Made by a program: the position numbers and the translations under genes
Shown here: positions 37,078-42,269 of the stretch, in pieces
Layout: each line of letters opens with the position of its first letter
Numbering within the stretch: the first letter of the stretch is position 1
Notes under the pieces: generated by a model
The model's input: the letters and a program-made list of their open reading frames with translations, nothing else
Told to the model about the DNA's origin: nothing
Databases searched by the model: none
Assembly (NCBI RefSeq): GCF_022829445.1
Contig: NZ_JAKSXY010000023.1
Span: forward strand, 1-42,269
Reading direction: 5' to 3'
Source of the DNA: Methylobacterium sp. J-068
GTDB taxonomy: Bacteria; Pseudomonadota; Alphaproteobacteria; Rhizobiales; Beijerinckiaceae
DNA: 42,269 nucleotides

Positions 37078-37359
37078 GTGACCCTCCTGGCGACCCTGCT
37101 CTGGCCGTTCCTGGCGCTGAGCCTCCTCCTCGGGACCGGCATCGGCTGGCTCGCGGGCCTGCCGCGAACGCGGGCGGCCCGCTGGGGCGCCATCGCCCTG
37201 GCCGTCGCCGCCTGCGTGACCTGCGGTCTCGCGGCATCGGGGACCGTCGGGGGACGGGCGGGATTCTGGATCGAGGGCAGCGCAATGCTGCTCGGCGCCT
37301 ACCTCGTCGGTGCCGCCCTGGCCGCCGGTGTCACGCATCGCGCGGGGTCTCGGCCATGA
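37078..37359 (+). CDS. Small membrane protein, 93 residues
   Basis: The protein has about three hydrophobic segments (about 2-20, 36-55 and 68-86) joined by short polar loops. It starts at a GTG behind GAGG at a good spacing, 22 bases after the BON/OmpA gene, so the two are probably one transcript and may work together in the envelope. I do not recognise a family. Confidence 0.72.
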   Translation: MTLLATLLWPFLALSLLLGTGIGWLAGLPRTRAARWGAIALAVAACVTCGLAASGTVGGRAGFWIEGSAMLLGAYLVGAALAAGVTHRAGSRP

Positions 37360-37415
37360 CGTCAGCGTTGCATCCCCGTCACAGTCGGGCCGAAATCCCA
37401 ACTCTCCCGACACAT

Positions 37416-37453
37416 TCAGGGAGACTTTCCGACCGTTCGATCGTTCTCCCTGA
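37416..37453 (+). promoter_or_regulatory. Inverted repeat in the bphP leader
   Basis: TCAGGGAGA at 37416-37424 and TCTCCCTGA at 37445-37453 are exact inverted arms around 20 bases. The 3' arm overlaps the TGAGG ribosome-site-like run (37451-37455) that precedes the upstream ATG at 37465. It could hide a ribosome site or serve as an operator. Confidence 0.4.
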
Positions 37454-37521
37454 GGCTTCGCCGCATGCGGGTGACGATCTTCGCCTGGTGCGGGCAATGG
37501 AATCGGCGATCAATCGACGCG

Positions 37522-40083
37522 ATGACGGATCATAGAAACCGAGCCGAGACCGTGGATCTGTCGTCTTGCGACCGGGAGCCGATCCACGTCCTCGGTGCGA
37601 TCCAGCCCTTCGGGTTTCTCGTCGCCGTTTCGCCCGACTGGATCGTGGTCCGGGCGTCCGAGAATGCCGCGCGCTGGCTCGGGCATTCCGACGCCGACCT
37701 CCTCGGTCTGCCCCTGTCCGATCTCATGGACGCCGAAGCGATCCACCTGATCCGGGGTCACCTCCAGGCCCTGCGCGGTCCCGATGCCATCGACCGGATC
37801 TTCGGCACCGCCCTGCAGCCGGGCGGGTCGTCCTTCGACATCGCCCTGCACATCTCGGGCGGCAGCATCGTCATCGAGGCGGAGCCGAGCGTCTCCGAGC
37901 ACCTCGATGCCGGCAACCTCGTGCGCAGCATGGTCGGGCGCCTCCAGCAGACCGTCGGCTTCGACCCGTTCTGCCGCGAGGCCGCGCGCCAGATGCGGGC
38001 ACTCACGGGATTCGACCGGGTCATGGTCTACCGCTTCGATCCGGACGGGTCGGGCGCGGTCATCGCCGAATCCGCCCGATCGGGCCTCGCTCCCTATCTC
38101 GGGCTGCACTACCCGGCCTCCGACATCCCCAAGCAGGCGCGCGCGCTCTACGAGCGCAACTGGCTGCGCATCATCGCCGACGTCGAGGCGCCGCCCGTCG
38201 CGGTGCTTCCGCAGCGCGACCCCGAGGGACATCCCCTCGACCTGTCGATGAGCACCCTGCGCACGGTCTCGCCGATCCACATCGAGTACCTGCGCAACAT
38301 GGGGGTCGCGGCCTCCCTGTCGGTGTCGATCCTGCGCGGCGGCAAGCTCTGGGGCCTGTTCGCCTGCCACCACACCGAGCCGCGCCACATCTCGCTGGAG
38401 CGCCGCACCGGCGCCGAATTGTTCGGGCAGATGTTCTCCCTGATCCTGGAGAGCCGGGAACGCGAGGCCGAGACGGCCTACGAGGCGAGTTCGCGCGCCC
38501 TGCACGACCGGCTGATGGGCGCCCTGGCCTCCGGCGGCACCAGCCTGGAGAACATCACCGGCTTTCTCGACGACATCGCCGGCATCGTCACCTGCGACGG
38601 CATCGGGGTCTGGGTGAACGGCGAGGTCACGCTCCGGGGCGCGACACCGACGGCCGAGGAATTCGCCGGGCTGGTGCGCTTCCTCAACCGGACGGCGACC
38701 AGCCGGGCCTTCGCGACCCACGAGATCGGCGCCGTGCATCCGCCGGCGGCGGACTACACCGAACGGGCCGCCGGCCTGCTCGCGGTGCCGATCTCACGGG
38801 CGCCGCGCGACTTCCTGGTGTTCTTCCGCCGCGAGATCGCCCGCACCGTGACCTGGGCCGGAAGCCCGGAGAAGCCCGTGACCCTCGGCCCCAACGGCCT
38901 GCGCCTGACGCCGCGCAAGAGCTTCGAGGCCTGGACCGAGGTCGTGCACGGCCAGTCGCTGCCCTGGAGCGCCGTGGACCTGCGCATCGCGGAGGCCCTG
39001 CGCATCACGCTCCTCGAAGTCATCCTGCGGCTGACGGATTCCGCCGAGAAGGAGCGCAAGACGTCGCAGGAGCGGCAGGAACTGCTGATCGCGGAACTGA
39101 ATCACCGCGTGCGCAACATCCTCAACCTCATTCGCGGCATCGTCGCGCAGAGCCGGTCGGGCACCGACAGCGTCGAGGATTTCGCGGGCGTGATCGGCCA
39201 GCGGATCCAGGCGCTGGCCCGCGCGCACGACCAGATCACCACCACGAACTGGGGACCGGGTTCGCTGCGCGATCTCATCGCCCTCGAGGCGGAAGCCTAT
39301 CTCGGCGAGCGGGTCGAGCGGGTCCGCCTGAAGGGGACGGACGTCCTCCTCGAACCGCAGGCTTTCTCGACCCTCGCCCTCGTCGTCCACGAACTGATGA
39401 CGAACTCGGCGAAGTACGGCGCGCTCTCGGACACGAGCGGGCAGGTCGAGGTGGCCTGGGAGCGCGATGCGGCGGAATGCCTCGTCGTCCACTGGCGCGA
39501 GAGCGAGGGCCCCCCCGTGAAGCCCCCGACCCGGCGCGGCTTCGGCACCACCCTGATCGAGCGCTCCATTCCCTACGAGCTGAAGGGAGAGGCCGAGATC
39601 ACCTACGAACTCACGGGCCTGCGCGGCCGCTTCGTCGTGCCCGCGCGCTACGTCCGGGCCGCGCCCGTCGCGCCGGCCCAGCCGCAGCGCGGGCGCGAGA
39701 GCACGCCGGACCTCGACCCGATCGCCCTCTCGGGGACGGTGCTGGTGGTCGAGGACAACATGATCATCGCCCTGGAAGCGGAGGAGATTCTCGCCTCCCT
39801 CGGGGCCAGGGCAGTGGACATGGCCGGTTCGGTCTACGAAGCCCTGCGGCAGATCGAGGCCTCGCGCCCGAGCTTCGCCCTCCTCGACGTCAATCTCGGC
39901 TCGGAGACGAGCCTGCCCGTGGCCCGGCACCTGTCGAAGATCGGCGTGCCCTTCGTCTTCGCCACCGGCTACGGCGAAAGCTTCCGCATCCCGCCCGAAC
40001 TCGGGACGGTGGCGATGATCAAGAAGCCCTATACGGCCGACACCCTGCGCCGGGCCCTGGCGAGCGGCGCGGGCCGGGTCTGA
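37522..40083 (+). CDS. bphP: Bacteriophytochrome, HWE kinase and receiver hybrid
   Basis: This red/far-red photoreceptor has 853 residues. Cys16 in SSCDREPIHVLGAIQPFG is the expected biliverdin attachment site before the PAS domain. The GAF domain has the PASDIP motif with D201. The PHY domain has the tongue motif PRKSFE at 464-469. An HWE-family histidine kinase follows, with H528 in ELNHRVRN, the N box VVHELMTNSAKYG and W-R-E-S-E-G-P. A receiver domain with D789 in LLDVNLG ends the protein. The kinase and receiver are thus in one chain. The start is uncertain: an ATG at 37465 has a better ribosome site (TGAGG) and would add 19 residues. bphO lies convergently 36 bases after the stop. Confidence 0.95.
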   Translation: MTDHRNRAETVDLSSCDREPIHVLGAIQPFGFLVAVSPDWIVVRASENAARWLGHSDADLLGLPLSDLMDAEAIHLIRGHLQALRGPDAIDRIFGTALQPGGSSFDIALHISGGSIVIEAEPSVSEHLDAGNLVRSMVGRLQQTVGFDPFCREAARQMRALTGFDRVMVYRFDPDGSGAVIAESARSGLAPYLGLHYPASDIPKQARALYERNWLRIIADVEAPPVAVLPQRDPEGHPLDLSMSTLRTVSPIHIEYLRNMGVAASLSVSILRGGKLWGLFACHHTEPRHISLERRTGAELFGQMFSLILESREREAETAYEASSRALHDRLMGALASGGTSLENITGFLDDIAGIVTCDGIGVWVNGEVTLRGATPTAEEFAGLVRFLNRTATSRAFATHEIGAVHPPAADYTERAAGLLAVPISRAPRDFLVFFRREIARTVTWAGSPEKPVTLGPNGLRLTPRKSFEAWTEVVHGQSLPWSAVDLRIAEALRITLLEVILRLTDSAEKERKTSQERQELLIAELNHRVRNILNLIRGIVAQSRSGTDSVEDFAGVIGQRIQALARAHDQITTTNWGPGSLRDLIALEAEAYLGERVERVRLKGTDVLLEPQAFSTLALVVHELMTNSAKYGALSDTSGQVEVAWERDAAECLVVHWRESEGPPVKPPTRRGFGTTLIERSIPYELKGEAEITYELTGLRGRFVVPARYVRAAPVAPAQPQRGRESTPDLDPIALSGTVLVVEDNMIIALEAEEILASLGARAVDMAGSVYEALRQIEASRPSFALLDVNLGSETSLPVARHLSKIGVPFVFATGYGESFRIPPELGTVAMIKKPYTADTLRRALASGAGRV

Positions 40084-40119
40084 TACCCGGTTTCGACGCG
40101 CCCGCCCCATCGGTCGGTC

Positions 40120-40734
40120 TCATCGCGGTCCGGCATAGCCCGCCGCCTGGGCAGCCTCGAACAGCGCGAAGGCGCGCAGGGCGCCGCGGATCGCGTCCGC
40201 GTGCTCCGAGACCGGATGCAGGCCGAGCCATGCGGCGAAGCTCGGCCAGAGGCGCTGGCCCTCGCCGTGACGCAGGAAGCGGGCGTTCTCGCGCACCACC
40301 GGATCGGGACTGGCCAGGACCTGCCGCAGCAGAACCTGACCGCCGAGACGCGATCCCTCCAGGACGTACAGCAGACCCGGCGCCTCGGCGCCGGACAGGG
40401 TCGGCGGCAAGGCCTCCCCCGAATCTCCGGCATCGGCGATGCCCAGCCCCGACAGGTCCGCGCGCAAGGCTCCGGCGCGCCGGCGGGCGGACCAATCCGC
40501 CGGAAGGCGCCTCGCATCCGCTCCGTCGAGCCAGGCTTCGAGCGGCGCGAAGGCCGCGTTCATCGCCGTCAGGAACCTCGCGTAATCCGCGCGGCGGGTG
40601 AGATCGTGGGCGGCGAAGCCCGCATCGAGGCGGCGATGCGCGGCTTGCGTCGCATCCCTCAGGACGAAGCGCAGATCGCCGGGCCGCATCTCCGCCGCCG
40701 CCGCCTCGACGCGAGACCCCGTCGTCATGCCCAT
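40120..40734 (-). CDS. bphO: Biliverdin-producing heme oxygenase BphO
   Basis: This soluble enzyme has about 204 residues and opens heme to biliverdin, the chromophore of BphP. H33 in DATQAAHRRLD is the proximal heme ligand. The distal helix motif GLLYVLEGSRLGGQVLLR has the conserved Gly pairs. The end, PVSEHADAIRGALRAFALFEAAQ, matches the family. It faces bphP, and the two are a functional unit. The start is uncertain: ATGs at 40734 and 40728 are close, and five repeat units upstream each have an ATG and a ribosome-site-like run (see the repeat entry). Confidence 0.9.
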   Translation of the reverse strand: MGMTTGSRVEAAAAEMRPGDLRFVLRDATQAAHRRLDAGFAAHDLTRRADYARFLTAMNAAFAPLEAWLDGADARRLPADWSARRRAGALRADLSGLGIADAGDSGEALPPTLSGAEAPGLLYVLEGSRLGGQVLLRQVLASPDPVVRENARFLRHGEGQRLWPSFAAWLGLHPVSEHADAIRGALRAFALFEAAQAAGYAGPR

Positions 40735-40814
40735 GCTCTCGTCCCGCTCATGCCCTCGTCCCATCCATGCCTCGACCCGCCCATCCCTTGTCCAGCCCAT
40801 GCCTCGACCCGTCG
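40732..40814. repeat. Degenerate tandem 16-17 bp repeats before bphO
   Basis: Five units begin CAT at 40732, 40749, 40766, 40782 and 40798. On the minus strand each reads as a purine-rich run such as GGGACGAG followed by ATG, like a repeated ribosome site and start codon. Because the unit is not a multiple of three, the ATGs fall in different frames. An exact 15-base repeat is at 40765-40779 and 40797-40811. Confidence 0.72.
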
Positions 40815-40956
40815 CATTCCCGAGGGCCGCCGCCGCTCTAGATGGCGGTCATAGACGATCCGGACGTCCGGCGCAGGGTCTGGGCAAAGCCCTTCGCGTC
40901 ACGGATGTCGCCGGCTTCGCCATCGGGCGGAGGCGCCCTTCGGCTCAGGATTCCCC

Positions 40957-41400
40957 ATGTGGCTCCTCTACGGCCTGGCCCTGCTGGCCGGCATCGCCAA
41001 TGCCGTGCAGTCGGGCACGAACGCGACTTTGTCCAAGAGCCTGGACCAGCCCTTCGCGGCCGCGATCGTGGTCTCCCTGGTCGGCGGCGCGACCCTGCTC
41101 GTCGTCGGGCTGATCCTCGGCCGGTTCGCCCTGCCGAACATGGGCGCCATCCGGTCCGTGCCGCCCTGGGCCTGGTTCGGCGGTGCGATGGGTGCGCTTT
41201 TGATCCTCTCGCAGCTCTTCGTGGCGCAGCGAATCGGCGCGGCCCCCTATCTCGGACTGCTCATCACGGCGGGCGTGATCACCTCCATCGTCCTCGACCA
41301 TTTCGGCTGGGTCGGCTTCGAGCGACATCCCGTAAGTCTCTGGCGCGTCCTCGGCGGGCTGCTCATGGCCGGGGGCATCGCCCTGGTGGCGATGTTCTGA
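40957..41400 (+). CDS. DMT superfamily YdcZ-type membrane protein
   Basis: This 147-residue protein has five predicted helices and matches the DUF606/YdcZ family of small multidrug-type transporters. Family wording includes LLAGIANAVQSGTNATLSKSLD, VVSLVGGATLLVVG and DHFGWVGFERHPVSLWRVLGG near the C-terminal helix. Members often pair as two copies, but only one is here. The role is unknown, and transport of small molecules is only inferred. The gene starts at an ATG behind a weak ribosome site. Confidence 0.9.
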   Translation: MWLLYGLALLAGIANAVQSGTNATLSKSLDQPFAAAIVVSLVGGATLLVVGLILGRFALPNMGAIRSVPPWAWFGGAMGALLILSQLFVAQRIGAAPYLGLLITAGVITSIVLDHFGWVGFERHPVSLWRVLGGLLMAGGIALVAMF

Positions 41401-41522
41401 ATCGCACGCCGCCGCCTTGGCCCGTGGTCGCGGCCGGGAACGGCTCAGCCGGGTCCCGCGTCGATACGGGGATCCCCTCCGTCACGGTCCGACCTCCAGC
41501 ATCGCCCAGTCTCAAGGCCGCC

Positions 41523-41984
41523 ATGAACATCTTCCAGGATATCGTCTCTCGCTTCAGCCAGACCGTCACCGCGTATGCCGGCGACAAGGCGCTGATGCAG
41601 GCCATGGTCTCGGCGACGGCCAACGTGATGGTCGCCGACGGCGAGGTCGCGAGCGAGGAGTTCGACACGGCGCTGGCGGGCATGCAGGCCAACCCCATCC
41701 TCGAGAAGGGCTACGATCGCCTGATGCTCGAGAGCGAACTCTACGAGGGGATCGCGCGGGCGCGCACCCGCGCCGGCCGGGCGGAGAACCTGCGTCGCGT
41801 CGCGGCCATCGAGGGGCGCGCCGCGGAGGAGCGCGAGGCCGCGTTCCTGATCGCGGCGGACGTCGCCGACCTCGACGGCATCGCCGAGGTGGAGGCGCGC
41901 GCCCTCGACGAGATCGCGGCGGCGCTCGGCCTCGACAAGGCGGCGCTGCTCGCCGCATCCCCGGTCCGCCGCCCCTTTCAGTAG
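41523..41984 (+). CDS. TerB-like protein
   Basis: This helical soluble protein of 153 residues resembles the TerB/tellurite resistance fold. The N-terminal helices carry MVSATANVMVADGEVASEEF, with the acidic VADGE/EE pair seen in metal-binding TerB proteins. The DLDGIAEVEARALDEIAAALGL part near the C-terminus repeats the D-G-x-x-x-x-E pattern. The rest of the ter operon is absent, so the role is unknown. A near-match to an EcfG promoter (GGAAC-N17-CGTC) begins at 41437. Confidence 0.87.
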   Translation: MNIFQDIVSRFSQTVTAYAGDKALMQAMVSATANVMVADGEVASEEFDTALAGMQANPILEKGYDRLMLESELYEGIARARTRAGRAENLRRVAAIEGRAAEEREAAFLIAADVADLDGIAEVEARALDEIAAALGLDKAALLAASPVRRPFQ

Positions 41985-42129
41985 CGCGCGTCCCGGACCG
42001 ATTCAGCAAAGCCCTTGATCAAAGGACGGCGAGCCTCTAAGCGGGCCCCCGTCTTTCGCCCGGCTCGACATCGCGTCGAGCGACAGCCCGGGTGACCGCT
42101 CGTGTGAGCTTGCCGCAGGAAAGAGACGA

Positions 42130-42269
42130 TGGCCAAAGAGAAATTTGCGCGTACGAAGCCGCACTGCAACATCGGCACGATCGGTCACGTCGATCACGGC
42201 AAGACGTCGCTGACGGCGGCGATCACGAAGGTTCTGGCCGAGACGGGCGGGGCGACGTTCACGGCGTAC
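42130..42269 (+). CDS. tuf: Elongation factor Tu, 5' part
   Basis: Only the first 46 residues are in the window. The N-terminus [31 protein letters not shown] (given here only in part as the family signature) includes the P-loop GHVDHGKT of EF-Tu, which brings aminoacyl-tRNA to the ribosome. AGGAAAGAG lies just before the ATG. The gene runs off the right edge. Many alphaproteobacteria carry two tuf genes, and the window does not show which one this is. Confidence 0.97.

Noticed and set aside
41985..42129. tRNA before tuf
   Set aside because: A tRNA beside tuf is common, but no cloverleaf or GGTTCRA-type T loop is visible here.
42003..42197. Minus-strand frame overlapping the tuf start
   Set aside because: It covers the leader and the P-loop coding part of tuf and has no homology. 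It is a shadow.

Overview
The window is high-GC DNA from an alphaproteobacterium, most likely Methylobacterium/Methylorubrum or a close Rhizobiales relative. The reasons are two genes for the PQQ precursor peptide PqqA with a methylotroph-type sequence, a CcrM-type methyltransferase, an F0 operon in the order atpI-atpB-atpE-b'-b, a bacteriophytochrome with an HWE-type kinase, an EcfG-like sigma factor with EcfG-type promoters, and porin and small-protein families usual in this group. It looks like core chromosome. I see no phage, plasmid, transposase, CRISPR, tRNA or rRNA.

Layout. 1-5600: a palindromic repeat, a DHH phosphoesterase, DNA polymerase IV, two tandem orphan pqqA genes, the Mg2+ transporter MgtE and an ECF sigma factor. 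6000-8300: two divergent Crp/Fnr regulators around a palindrome-bearing intergenic region, and a 57-residue gene. 8500-12900: an RND efflux adaptor and pump. 12950-15930: a small membrane protein, then a MarR / OmpR-type regulator / EnvZ-like kinase operon resembling PetP-PetR. 16100-21500: a DUF3072 protein behind an EcfG-type promoter, an orphan Flp pilin, a DUF937 protein, SfsA, a MAPEG protein, an FkbM methyltransferase and an outer-membrane porin. 21600-24100: an alpha/beta hydrolase and an ABC-2 exporter. 24170-27110: the F0 ATP synthase operon with a strong sigma70-type promoter and a terminator. 27200-31330: DsbA-like protein, DUF721 (DciA-like) protein, MutY and CcrM. 31900-37400: an RlpA-like protein, a PHA-system protein, a proline-rich stress-type protein behind a second EcfG-type promoter, the ABC-F protein Uup, a BON/OmpA protein and a small membrane protein. 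37500-42269: bacteriophytochrome and its heme oxygenase facing each other, a YdcZ-type membrane protein, a TerB-like protein and the start of EF-Tu.

Functional links. The sigma factor near position 5000 resembles EcfG, the general stress sigma factor of alphaproteobacteria. Two small hydrophilic genes in the same window carry exact matches to the EcfG promoter pattern (GGAAC, 16 or 17 bases, CGTT). BphO makes the biliverdin that BphP needs. MutY, DciA-like, DsbA-like and CcrM form a neighbourhood that is often kept in Rhizobiales.

The observations most worth following are the tandem orphan pqqA pair, the two EcfG-type promoters, an array of 16-17 bp repeats in front of bphO in which every unit carries a ribosome-site-like run and an ATG, an OmpA domain split by a low-complexity insert, and an AT-hook-like tail on MutY. 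I did not find a clearly new multi-gene system.
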